The notes under the pieces: generated by a model
The model's input: the letters and a program-made list of their open reading frames with translations, nothing else
Told to the model about the DNA's origin: nothing
Databases searched by the model: none
Assembly: GCA_030248295.1 (NCBI GenBank)
Contig: JASANH010000740.1
Span: 36,723-100,722 of the forward strand
DNA from: Mesodorylaimus sp. YZB2_4
Taxonomy: Eukaryota > Nematoda > Enoplea > Dorylaimida > Dorylaimidae
Direction: 5' to 3'
DNA length: 64,000 nt
Shown here: one piece after another, positions 23,195 to 34,220 of the stretch
Numbering within the stretch: position 1 is the first letter of the stretch
Layout: each line of letters starts with the position of its first letter
Made by a program: the position numbers and the translations under genes

Positions 23195-24427
23195 ATGTCT
23201 TGTCTCTGTGTTCTATTTTGTTTGTCAGCTTTCTCGCTCCCCCTTCGAGCTGACATTCCAGGCATTCCCGAATGGGCGCAAGATTTAGCGCGATGCGGTT
23301 CTGGAAGTCCGAATGTGCTCGTTCGCGGACTTCGAAATCGACAACGCAACAAGACTCTTCCTATTTTCCAAGCCGATGATGATAACAGTGATCGCCTTTC
23401 GTTATTCACAAGACCCCTTTTTTCGCGTCGCCCCAAACGTCTAGGCAACGCGACCGATGTTGTGGGTGGAATTAAAAAATGGCCATTTCTCGGTCGTTTC
23501 GAATTTGCTGAATTGCAAAATTGGTTTCCTCGAAATCGTATGATATCGAATGTGGCCACTTTGATCGCCCCCGATTTAGTGCTCACTGCTCGACATGTAA
23601 TCGATAATATCGAGCCTGCCTATCAGAAAAAAGTAACCAGAATTTATTTTGGAAGTAGTAGTCGATGGACAGTTTCCTTAAGCGATTCTGCGCGTAGCAT
23701 CTCAGAAATTTATTTCTTCCCTGATCCAATTGTGGATGTGGCAATTCTGAAACTGAACTATCCAGTGTCCTGTAACGCGTGGTCAAAGGTCGCAGCTTTG
23801 GTTCCTTTGGGCAAGGAAAGCATGGACAAGGTGTACGAATGTAGGGCAGCTAGCTGGGGAAAAGATCGTAAGCTAACTTTCCTTATCTCGCTAGGAACTC
23901 TAAACAAGAGCCTTACGCTTCAGAAAACGGTAATTGTCCGCAAAGTTTAAAAACGGGATACTTTCAATTGTATAATCAGGCGAAAGAATATGAGATTTGC
24001 GCGAAAGGGTTTAACGGAACTTTGACTAACGTGGTAAGCACGGATTTTTTAGTTTCATTCCAAAGTTATTCTGTTTTCCTGGAAGCGTGCATTTACAGCT
24101 TGAACTCGTACGATTAGGTTCGCTTTGCTGTGGATGCCACCAGAGTTTGTGACAGCACTTGAGGCACCGATTCTAATCAAAATGCCGTTGCAGGGCGACA
24201 GCGGTATGCCACTGATGTGCAAAGAGCCAAAGACAGGAGAATGGCTCCAATACGGTGTGTTCAGTTATGATTATTGGACGGGTGATACAAAAGTGGCCTG
24301 TTTCATTTCCGTGCCCCATTGTCATGATTGGATCAAGAAGATGATCAGAGATGTATCTGGATTTGACGAAGCTTCCATCGATGCTTTCAAAATGAAATGC
24401 CCTGCACCAGCATCTTTTGACCGTTAG
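23195..24427 (+). CDS. Secreted trypsin-like serine protease (S1 family)
   Basis: Model: exons 23195-23867, 23924-24033 and 24194-24427, phases consistent, 338 residues. The start at 23195 puts the hydrophobic signal peptide MSCLCVLFCLSAFSLPLRA at the N-terminus. A propeptide of about 80 residues precedes VVGGIKKWPF, which resembles the zymogen activation site (I/VVGG). The catalytic His is residue 134 in LTARHV, the Asp residue 181 in VDVAILKL, and the Ser lies in GDSG (codon 24200-24202). ECRAASWG, EYEICAKGFNG and the final cysteines fit the chymotrypsin fold. The usual GDSGGPL reads GDSGMPL. The second intron (160 bp) is the least certain; an upstream acceptor is possible. AATAAA lies at 24457-24462. 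Confidence 0.8.
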
Positions 24428-24469
24428 CTATTTCGCGGCTATCGGGTGCACTTGTAAATAAATGCTGTT

Positions 24470-25850
24470 CAGTGGTTTTTAGTTTCACCCGTTTGTTGGA
24501 GAAACGAGGCAATATATTACAGGCGTGTGTGTAATATATTTTGAAACTGGTTTAGGAAATCGCATAGGTCAGACTGGCAGGCAGGGAATTTTACAAACCA
24601 GAGAGTTAGGTATGATCAACATTTAACTGTCAAAGCAAAAATTCGACGGGCATCGAAGATTTGGGATGGTTTCTTTTTGCATGAACTCGTTAACAAGTTT
24701 TATGCGTCCATTTTTACCCTTCTATGAGCAAAAAGTGTATTCACTAATTCTCATTTGTCGGCCCCTGGGCTAAAATTTCAAACGGATCTGGCGCGACTTA
24801 TGCATGAACGGGAATAACGCATGTGCTTGGGGAGACAATTTCAAATGATCGATGTGCTGGCAGTGCCAACATAACCTTGTGTTCATGTCTATTTTCGGCA
24901 TACTTCGGGCGATCACAGTTCGCAAGACAGGAAATGGGCGGAGTTCACGCAGCTGGCACTCACACGGCTGCAAGCAAATTGCCTTGCTAGCCCACCACAC
25001 TCCGCAATCTGTCACCCTCAGCCGAAGACCAGAACTCTTCTGCTTCGTGCCCCACTTCCAGACTGGACACAGGGTGGGAACATGGTGGAAGAGGTCTTGC
25101 TGGGGACAGGCTGGTCTGGAACCCTCAAAATCGAGAAAGCCTCTGCTTCCTACTGCTAGGTCTCTTGGTGGCACTTGGCGAGACCTAATCGCTTTGTCTA
25201 GTTGCGGCCATGGTTGCGTGCCATGCCATGCATGATCATATAAAACCCGAGGTACAGTACTGGTCAGTATTGCAATAGTCTTTTTAAGTGGACTGGGTAG
25301 ATTTTAAAATGAGGTTTCCGCCAAAAATTATGACAATACGTCCAATCATTGGTCTGAATTCCGCATCTTCTAGTCTTCTTCAGTGTGCCGTTACTTCACC
25401 CAAAAAATTTCAAATCCGGCAGTCAACTTTCTAAACTTAAACTCCAGCCAACAAAAAAAATTTGAACAATGGTTTTGAATTTCTACGTCAAAAATCGATC
25501 AATGGTTCCTAATCGAAACTAATTTCACTCTTTTTCTAACCTAACCCAACTCAGTCTACTCCGGCATCCTGTTTCCTTCCTCAACATTGATTGGTATCTG
25601 CACAAAAATTCCGGATGACGGAGGTGGATGCAAACATTTTTGCTGATCTTCTTCCAAACCAGTGCCTTTCCGGGTCATGAATGTTTTGAAAGAGTATGGT
25701 GCGCTGAGTCATTCAAATTCAATTTATTTTTTCTAATAAGTTCAAACCAGTTTTAGCCTCAAAATAAAAACCTATTGCGGTTTGTTAGAGAAACCGCACC
25801 CAACTCCGCGAGTCAAATTTATGGAGCCCTAATTAAACTCAATGCAAGAA
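24470..25850. other. Intergenic, no recognisable gene
   Basis: Overlapping ORFs of about 130 codons on both strands near 24,770-25,235 carry no motif. The rest is AT-rich. Confidence 0.35.
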
Positions 25851-25854
25851 GATA

Positions 25855-27737
25855 TCAGTGAAACATATTTTCATGGGGCATATTTTGAATCTTCAAAACC
25901 CACCCATCGTAATTGGGCACTTGGGTGAAAGTGATGGAGGACAGGTCGATTTCTACATAATCACCCTCACTTCCGGTTTCTTCTCGGAACTGTAATTGCT
26001 TATTCAGTCCGAGCAGTTGAATGGTTGTCTTGTCAGTGACCTTAGGAGCACCCAGTCGAAGTTGTCCATTTGATGGCCACTCAAAGAAGAATGCATAGAC
26101 CACTTGATCTCCACCACTACCTTTCGATGTGTACCAAACATTCGATGTGACCGTGTCGTTTTGATAAACCCATGGTTTGGAGCTGTACACAGCTTCGCCG
26201 TTGATCTTCAAGTACTGACCAATGGCGAGTAGGCGTTCTTGGAAAATGGGCACGATGCGACCATCGTGAGTTGGACCCACGTTCAGTAGAACGTTGCCAC
26301 CGCAGCTGATAGTCTTGGCCAGTTGGTTCAAGATTTCCTTGGATGTAAGATAGTCCCAGACATTGCTGGTCCGATCGAATCCCCAGGACGATTTTTGGAC
26401 GGTCATGCAATTTTCCCATTTGTGCTTTTGGAGTGTGCCTGAAATGCAGCATGGGTACATAAAGTATCTGGAGGGGGCAAAAAATGTTCCAGAGATTTTT
26501 GAGCTTTCATTGGCTAGAAAGTGACCACAATTTTGACGCCGCCAGAAAGTGAGTCTGCCACTTTTGAGGCCTTAAAGTCTAAACGTTTTGGATGATTTTT
26601 TGTTAAGCAAGACTAGTCTAGCCTTTTTCGACTCAAGCTGCTGCATAGAGAACAGCAGATTCTTAGTTGCCAAATTTTAGCCACATTTGGGCGCCAACTT
26701 CAGCAGAGCCAAGGGACAGCAAATCTTTTCGTCAGTCACCGACATCTATCCCCCAAACTGCCCCGTTTTCGGAAGCTCCGGACTCACCTGGACTATATCT
26801 ATCAGAACAGGTGTAGAAGTCGCCATGCTTGCACGAGATTCCATTGCCCCATCGATCGTTGACCACAACTCTATCCTTGACCGGGCTGTCATTGTAGAGC
26901 CAAGCCAGAAACTGAGTCGAGTTCCAATAGTCAGCAGGCCCCGCATCCCCGTCACTCCAAATCACATCAGGCGAATAGCGATGAACGATTTCTTGGAGTT
27001 GAGGTTGCGCAACCGTCTAAAAATATGAGTGTCATGATTCATGATCCTGTCCCAGAGTCAAGCCTGGCTTACCCTGACATATTCATTTCGACTGAACTTT
27101 GCTGCAGAATCTGCCAAGTAGACGGGATTGAACCACTCGAATTGGGAAAAGTACAAACCGAAAGTCATGTTTTTTGCACGGATAGCTTGAGCCAGGTCGC
27201 CAACCAAGTCTCGATGCGGTCCCAAATCCCAAGCGTTCCAGTTCCATGAATAGTTGCTGGGGTACATGCAAAAGCCTTCGTGGTGTTTTGACGTCAAAAC
27301 TACGTACCTAAAACGAGCTACGCAGTTAAAAACTTTCAGCGACCAGCTAGTGCACAGATTTACTTGGCCCCCGACTTCTGGAACAAGTCAGCCCATGCTT
27401 TTGGATCGAATAGTTCATTGGTGAATCGCTCCCCGAAATCGGCGTACTTGAAACCTGGCTTTTCAGTGGATTGCATGTATTTCACATATCGATCGACCTT
27501 TTCTCCATTCCAATACCACCAAAACCATTCGGAGCCATACGAGGGCACGGAATAGAGGCCCCAGTGTATGAATATACCAAATTTGGCCTCGTCGTACCAA
27601 GATGGCAGTGGTCGTGTATCCAAGGACTTCCAGTCTGGTGTATATCTATCGTTGCCAGGATGTCGACTGGTCGCGCATTCTGACCACATCACAAGGTGGA
27701 GAACTAGCAATAAAACTAGCCAATTCATCGATGACAC
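25855..27737 (-). CDS. Secreted alpha-L-fucosidase (glycoside hydrolase family 29)
   Basis: Exons 27737-27364, 27307-27073, 27016-26788 and 26438-25855; all junctions keep phase, giving 473 residues, the usual length of the family. It starts [18 protein letters not shown], a signal peptide. Family signatures are present in order: [58 protein letters not shown] (the Asp of WSDG, residue 225, is the expected nucleophile), and [14 protein letters not shown]. The C-terminal part fits the beta-sandwich domain. The enzyme removes alpha-linked fucose from glycans, in lysosome or secretions. No key residue appears lost, so it should be active. Confidence 0.93.
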
Positions 27738-29591
27738 CTTCCGTACACCTTACTTTTGCAGAACGGCGTCCGAAGTGGTGTGGCGAATTGACTACCTACT
27801 GCTGCACAGCTTTTCAACGATTCTGATAAACCACGGCCTGGACAGAAGCGGCCTGCTGCAACAAACTGCTGACGAAGCTAGCGACGCTTAAAGCCTGTTA
27901 TCGCACTGTTGCAGGGAAACATCAGCGCTAGAGCACGCTATCTTTGCAGACAGCAAGGTAATTCAAGCCGACTTTGGGAAAGCGCATTGCTTATTGTCCT
28001 GTCCATGATGTATCATATCGTTGTTTGACAAGCACGCATTTTTTCTCACAAACGACCATCTGTGGTTAGTTTTCATTGCGTATATCGTCTGTGACATGAG
28101 AAACTTAAAAGAAGCTCCTATGCCGCGCCTATTTCTAAAATATGCCCGTCCTATTTCCAGTTGTTTCTCTCCTGGACGCGTAAAAATGTGCGCTCATTCG
28201 CTGACAGGACCAGGCAGAAGACAGTGATGTTAGGATTCAATTTTAAATTTCTTGCGATCTAATATTTACTTACAGCGATATGAGCTGGAATCTTATGGTA
28301 ACGCACACAATTTAGTTACAGCGATATATCTGATCACGATCAGGGGCGCCAAGGCCCGTTTAGGCACGCCAGAGGCCAGGAGGGTGGAACAAATTCTAGC
28401 TGGAGTCCGGGCAAATACCGAATGTCTGCCTGCATGAAGCGGGAAAGCAAGCTGCGAGTAGATAGTTCTGCTTTTTTGCCTGCTCCCAGTTCAGGTTATT
28501 ACTGTACTTTGCTGCACCAGAAGCCCATTCTTCGTAAATATGCTTGGCTGAAGACTTTAGACTCTTACTTCCTTACTCTCACTCTTACTTGACTGCAATC
28601 CCTAGCAGCCAAAGCGCACTGACGGGGCAGACATGGCAGACAACAAAAAAAAAGAAAACAGATTGGCCGGCATCGCATTGCAAAATTGCAAAATATGCTC
28701 TCATCGGCCTGGTTGTCGAGTTAAAACTGAGCTTCAGACGTTCATGCATACGATTTTATCAAAGAAATTTAGATATGTATACGTTGCAAATTTCAAAACA
28801 CCCGCGTTTTTTCTTCTTACGGCAACCATCTTTGTACCTGAAAATCATAATTTCGTGCGCTAAACAAGCTACAGTATCTGCGTGTACATCCCTCCTGTAA
28901 TAATGCCTTTTGTTGGTTTTTTTGCAACGGAGCTTTGTTCGTTTTGTGTTTATTTATTTCGTGAATTGAACACCGGGTGGGCGCTTGTCGCAATTTGATG
29001 ACTACTTCAAGCCAGAAGCTCTCGGCCCTAAAAGTAAAAATTTAAGTAAGTATATCGCCATGATTTTTGTTCATACTTTATGTACATATGGTATACGTAT
29101 GGGCGCAATAATTTGTTCACGATACAGTATGAGAGCGTTAGAAAGACAGCGCTTGTGTGTATCAGGGAGAGCAATGTTCATGTTTTATTTGTAGCCAACC
29201 GCACAAGCGCACTTAGAGGCTGAAAAACGAGGCGATATAACTACAATAGATCAAAAAAGGAAACTGTGTGCTTATAGTCAAGAAAGAAAGACGGCTAAAG
29301 AATCACTGAAACGTAACCTTAGATAGAGCCGAACAAAATCGAGACAACGAATGCAAAGCAACATTGGGGGCCATCTCATTGCATAAAACGATGCCAAAGA
29401 ATATAAAACATTGCTTGCACGCACGGTAAGTGGACAAACGCACAGTCCAAGACGATTCTCGTTTGTTTGGAGAAAGAGAAGCCACAAGGTTCTACGTTTT
29501 TAAACCTAGGTTGACAAACCCAAATGTAAGGGAGTGAAAATTCGAAATATTAGCTGTGTCAAATTTGGTTGCTACTGTGTTCAGTTCTTGG
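27738..29591. other. Intergenic, no recognisable gene
   Basis: ORFs of 60-118 codons are present but without motifs or splice logic. It includes the upstream region of the fucosidase gene. Confidence 0.35.
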
Positions 29592-29593
29592 TA

Positions 29594-29778
29594 CAGTCGA
29601 CCTCGGATAATTGCAACCGCTCGGGACGCCAAAACGAGTTGCAATTAGACGAAGTTGCTATTATCCGAGGTTGAAGTACACGTAAAACATACTATAGCTT
29701 AAAAATAAGGGAATGGGGACTTGTTGCAATTATCCGGACATTGCAATTATCCGAGGTGCAATTATCCAAGGTCGACTG
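29594..29778. mobile_element. 185-bp pogo/Tigger-type MITE
   Basis: It begins CAGTCGACCTCGGATAATTG and ends with the inverted CAATTATCCAAGGTCGACTG. It is flanked by TA on both sides (29592-29593, 29779-29780), the target duplication of Tc1/mariner/pogo elements. The right end carries two extra subterminal copies of the TTGCAATTATCC motif. It has no coding capacity. Confidence 0.8.
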
Positions 29779-30021
29779 TAGTAGGCCTATATCCTTTTTG
29801 AACCGCGCCGGAAACTGCTTCAATTATGCCTGGTCTGCGACAAATTCCGACCAGTCTTGATCCAAATATCTGAAGTATTTGGGCTCAGTGTGTTGGTTCT
29901 TTTCATTAATCTACCGACGTTACTGAAAAGGCCCCCTTGACCAACCCTATGACGATCTGGCTGATGTTTTCTTTTCTGAATGATGCCTTGTCTCTGTTTT
30001 TTATTGCATTGTTTCTTACAG

Positions 30022-31029
30022 GCTAAGAGCAGCGATCTGCGCCTTCCCGGAGAGAACATGCGTCAAACTAGACAGGGATCGGTATCGTGCCCCAGTTCCA
30101 TGGACTGCTCTCCGCCTAATTCATCGTCATTACCGTCGATGGGGAATCGTGCATCATCGTCATCGTCGCGCGAAAGCAAGCGCGATCAATCTCGTTCTCG
30201 TCACCGTTCGCCAACTCGCCCTCGATACCGTTCTCCGATTCGTCCTCGAATCCGTTCACTGCCAAACGATTTCGACGAGCATGCCTATAAATTGTTGCCA
30301 GCCTGTTTGAAAGGATACGGTCGAATAACTTATTGCGGACCCACGAATAGCCTGCTCAAAGATTTGGATTCCAGACGATTGATCTTTTTTCGAAATTCAC
30401 AAGTCAAACGCGATCGAAACAACAGACGGCCATTAGAAGAAGAGCAGGTCTTGTATTTTAAAGCCACTCGTACAACAGCTCGAGCGAATCTTCATACTTA
30501 CTACGATGCAACAATCATCTGCGAATTGCCCAAATACGAAGAAGAGGACATCGTGAGGAAATGGAAACGATATGGATGTCGATGGGCTGGTCGCCGTTAT
30601 CCGTTTGTACATTGCGAATCGCGTTCGTCGTCCAATCGGGAAAAGAATCGTAGAAAGGACGAGAAAGCTTGCTCGTCCCGACGACCAAGATCGCGCCATG
30701 ACGACATTCCTCAATCACGAATCAGTCTTCCAAGAATTCAAAGTCTGGTGATCACATTGCCCAAGTGTTCTTCGGACACGAAAAATAGAAACGAGTATTT
30801 TACGGACAAACAACCATTCGATGACAAAGTGGAGAAAGTGGTTTTCGATAAGAAAAAGATGGAAGCGATAGGCCAAAGCCAAGATTACCTTTTATCAAGT
30901 GAAAAAGGGAATCTCGACGCGACAATGAAAGGAGACTGCGGATATGCAAATGGCGATTTATTTACAGATTACGAGAAATTAGTCGAATACGAGGAAAATA
31001 TGGCTGAGGAATTAGAATTCGATGGAGGA
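30022..31029 (+). CDS. Unrecognised RS-rich, probably nuclear protein (internal exon)
   Basis: A long open frame runs from 29980 to a stop at 31044. Its left end looks like an intron tail (pyrimidine tract, TTTCTTACAG, acceptor at 30021). At the right there is a strong donor GTAAGT at 31030 just before the stop, so the exon probably spans 30022-31029. If translation starts inside, the first later Met is at 30058. The N-terminal part is rich in Ser and Arg (SSSSSRESKRDQSRSRHRSP, then RPRYRSPIRPRIRS). A conserved-looking segment follows (GYGRITYCGPTNSLL, RRLIFFRNSQVKR, EEEQVLYFKATRT), with only a faint resemblance to a cold-shock/OB fold. The tail is acidic. RS repeats suggest RNA or splicing work; this is inference. 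Confidence 0.5.
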
Positions 31030-31044
31030 GTAAGTGAAAACTAA

Positions 31045-31479
31045 AAACAGGTACTTTTACCAAAGTGTATATATTATCTAGCAGAGCCTTGCTCATCTCT
31101 TCTGATGACTTTCGATTGACCAATTTTTTCAAGCCGCAAGTATGTGTGCTCGTTATTCATTATGGACTTTTCGCATTCGATTTTTGTTACTGTTTGTCGT
31201 TCGTGCTTTGGTGTGCTGTGCCTTGATATGTGCCTCGAGGGAATGAATTCGCTTATGAGCGTACGTTACGTCATGACTTTGATTTGAGACTTTGGGAACG
31301 CTTTGTACTGGTTTTGTGTTGTGCTGTTTGGTGTACGAGTACTAGACATAGAAACGTGCCCAGTAGATATGGTGTGGTGTATATCCTATTGGGTGAGACG
31401 AACTGGACGATGTGTTCGTAAACTGATCAAGGTGAAATCGATATGATTGGGTTAGTCAGTCTTATGGGAAACGCCATTT
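31045..31479. other. Possible downstream exon region of the RS-rich gene
   Basis: If the donor at 31030 is used, a pyrimidine-rich acceptor near 31,125-31,133 (CCAATTTTTTCAAG) is one candidate. No confident exon could be fixed. Confidence 0.3.
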
Positions 31480-31685
31480 CCAGGGACCCGTGCGGTGCAA
31501 CCCGTGCAGGCAGGCGTGGGGGAGAGTGCGGCGGGACAAAAACTCCGACTGGAGATAGGCAAGTCTCGCGACTATACCTGACCTAGAAACATCAACCCGA
31601 GGGGTTGACGTCCCAGCCAGGGGAGAGTATCGATTACTCTCTACCACTCGCCATGGCCTGCCCGGTAGGGGTTACAGCGGTCTAA
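31480..31685 (+). repeat. Hairpin-core repeat family, copy 3
   Basis: It carries GGCAAGTCTCGCGACTATAC, CTAGAAACATCAACCCGAGG, GTCCCAGCCAGGGGAGAGTA and TCGATTACTCTC in order. This copy best shows the full length, including a GGGTTACAGCGG end. The stretch to 32,370 beyond it has no recognisable gene. Confidence 0.75.
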
Positions 31686-32378
31686 TTGAGCAGTCCCTTT
31701 ATAACCCACTGTGACGGCGACTGGCCTGTCGAAGTGACCTACTCAGCTTTAACTCACCTTTCGAGAACAGGCTACCGTGATCGTCTCATTATCTGCAGTG
31801 GCCAGTGTGGATATAATAAAGGGGTTAGCAAATTCAACACTCGCCTGCATTCGAGTCTCGCTGGTGCTCGTGCGGCACTAGCTCTTTTTTGATAATGCAA
31901 GTATAGATACCAAGGGCATCTTCAGACCTTCTGATCAGCTGCTCAGATTTGCTGCTGATAGCAACACCTGTGACTCCTTAGCTCGCCCTGTGATAAACTA
32001 CGTAGTGCTGACCAAATGATCGCTCAAGCCACAGGAACAGTCCCACGCAGTCCACGGACACTTCGTGTTGAGCTTTGCCGTCCTAACCCGTGCAAAAGGT
32101 TAGTTGACTCCGATTACAACTATGCTTAAGAAATAGGTGCTCGCAATTTTCTGGTGTGGCATGCAGAGGAAGTGATATTTGTGACCGTGGCATCATCGCA
32201 CCACATGTAATCGCATTGTGTCAAAGTCCTCCATGATTGCAGGTTTGCATTAAAAAATCTCCCCCCAAGCATATTATTTTTGCGCATATCGCGCTGGTCT
32301 GTAGGAAATCACTTCTATCGAGCAATTGATATGGCTTATTGCTTGTATAAAATCAAAGCGCAGTAAAACAGCTGCTGG

Positions 32379-32640
32379 TCAACTTTTTGTCAGAGCATTA
32401 TGACAGACAACGTGGGAGGCGAGTAAAGGGGGCAGGCGATCTTTGATGTTGAAACGATCACCAATTCTTTCGCACGTGGTGAAGATGAAGCGGAAATCGA
32501 TCTGTGGATATTCTTGATGGAGAAGTCGGTATAAGCGTCGGCGGATGATGAGACTGTGGTGGCCAATGAAGGGGATCTTGATAAAGCGTGTTCCACGTAG
32601 GCTCGAGTCTCGATTCTTTGCTGCTGGGCCTTGATACTGA
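32379..32640 (-). pseudogene. Penelope-like retroelement fragment
   Basis: The minus strand reads FIKIPFIGHHSLIIRRRLYR, then LLHQEYPQIDFRFIFTTCER, GDRFNIKDRLPPLLASHVV and a stop. This matches the linker after the reverse transcriptase of Penelope-like elements, where a P-F/Y-I/V-G start and a KDR-P...S-x-V-V-Y-K motif precede the GIY-YIG endonuclease. Here the reading stops right at HVVCHNAL, so the nuclease is missing, and no reverse transcriptase is seen upstream. The family call rests on motif memory only. Confidence 0.5.
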
Positions 32641-32696
32641 CTGGGCAGAAAGCGTCGTAAGATGCTGTCCACGTTGGACACCGTGTCCATAAGCCA

Positions 32697-32785
32697 ACAA
32701 AATGGACACATTGCCCACTTTGCTTGCTTGTGTGGGCAATGTTGCCCACATATGTGGGCAATGTGTCCACTTTGTTCGAAAACTT
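32697..32785. repeat. Imperfect palindrome of TGGGCAA/TTGCCCA and GGACACATTGCCCAC units
   Basis: GGACACATTGCCCAC near the left pairs with GTGGGCAATGTGTCC at the right; the centre has TGTGGGCAATGTTGCCCACA and CCCACATATGTGGGC. Several nested hairpins are possible. No ORF is required. Confidence 0.7.
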
Positions 32786-32885
32786 TTGCCAGGAACAACT
32801 CGACAGGGACACAAATCGATCCTTCTCGGCCGCCACTTCGCCGATCATCGACTCGAGTGCGGCTGGTGGCGGCACTGTGTTCGCC

Positions 32886-33665
32886 TATGAAATGAGCACA
32901 GTTCCTACTGGATTCCTGACCAAAAATTTAACTAATGTCAGCTACTTGATGGTGAATGGACACCAGTGCCCGACAATCAGCTGTGCAAGACAGCCTCGGG
33001 TCGACTAGAGGTGTGTTGGGAGGACAATCAGTGCGAGCAGGAGTACGGCTCTGGTCTGCACAGTAGGTCACAACCCAGCCAATTTTATCACAATAGGCTT
33101 CAGAGTTGGTATGTATTCGTCATTTAGATCACAGAAGCCTTGTGGTCATCTCCCTGCTACGCCAGTATTGAATTTGGGAAGAGGAGAAGGCAGATTGTAT
33201 GTGATTGCTACTGGTCGCCTAATATTCACTCAATGCGGTTGGCAGAGTTTCCTTCGTCGGCCCCTTGCTACGCACCTCCAGCTAAGGTAGAATCCCGCCT
33301 GGTTGATGTCCTAGGCTCATACGACTACGTCAGGAAGGTTTTTGAGACCATTCGCTGCCATCTTCTCCAATGTAGGGGTATCCAGCCAAGCCAAGTTTTG
33401 CATTTTCTCCAATCTTCGCAATTTCCCATTATTTTCCATGTACCTTCAAAAAGACTAATTCCATCATAGTTTGTGATCTTGCATCCATCCCCGCCCATGT
33501 AATGTTTTTCAACACGATTCCCCATAAAGCTTGCGCTTTTCTATCAAAAATGACGGATGTGAACAAGCGAAGATTGTTGGCTAATGATTTAGCGCTAGGA
33601 GCCATTGGTATATTGATCATTCTGGCACTTTTTGGACACCCACACATTGGGTTAGCACGCTCAGG
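32886..33665. other. Intergenic, no recognisable gene
   Basis: ORFs of 65-110 codons on both strands without recognisable motif. Confidence 0.3.
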
Positions 33666-33666
33666 A

Positions 33667-34055
33667 TTACATTATTAATTCTATAATCGCTATCCAGCCA
33701 GCGATGTGTTTGTGATCAGAACTAGCCATTAGTAATAGCCTCGCCCAGCGTTCAGGAGCCTCGTACGTCATCGAATTGAAATCGTCTTTGAAAAGCAGTC
33801 CTGGCAGGTGCATAATGTTCTGAGTGCTGGTAAAGCCACTTTTTACGAATGTTTCTTCCATCCGCTCGTTTTCTCCAAACTCGAACAATACCCTGTCTGA
33901 AAGAAAGATATAAAATTCATGCGCTCCAGACGAAGCTTTTCAGCGTGGTTGAACCAGGCGCAGAAGAAAGTTGAGTGGCCAGATAATATGGACCGGTGCA
34001 CACCTTGGTGCTTGCCTTGTAGTATGTCTAAACTGGATATTGAAAGCGATATCAA
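33667..34055 (-). CDS. Unrecognised two-exon coding fragment
   Basis: Two adjacent minus-strand frames can be joined at a good acceptor (TTTCTTTCAG, exon starts near 33902). The downstream exon reads RVLFEFGENERMEETFVKSG, then FTSTQNIMHLPGLLF, and ends HKHIAGWIAIIELIM before a stop. The upstream frame reads HQGVHRSILSGHSTFFCAWF and NHAEKLRLERMNF. Composition looks protein-like, but I do not recognise the family, and the start and donor are not fixed. It may be a pseudogene. Confidence 0.3.
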
Positions 34056-34220
34056 TTACAGTTTATTATCGTCAGTACAGGTACTCGCTGAAGGCCTAAA
34101 ATACTGAGTGGTTGGTGTAGACTCCTCTGACGTTTGGACTTTCCGGAACTGGAATTGCTTGTTGCAGGCAGCTGATTGGTGAATTAGACAGGCTGCCAAA
34201 ATCTATATTTAACTGCGAAA

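Noticed and set aside
23868-23894. 27-bp intron in the protease gene
   Set aside because: It keeps the wrong frame for the conserved ICAKGFNG exon. A 56-bp intron ending at 23923 gives the correct phase and a normal length.
26687-27028. Plus-strand ORF of 113 codons
   Set aside because: It runs opposite to the third fucosidase exon, which carries the catalytic WSDG motif and phase-correct junctions.
29980-30057. Signal peptide (MMPCLCFLLHCFLQ) of the RS-rich protein
   Set aside because: The stretch doubles as a pyrimidine tract plus TTACAG acceptor, and an RS-rich protein is unlikely to be secreted.
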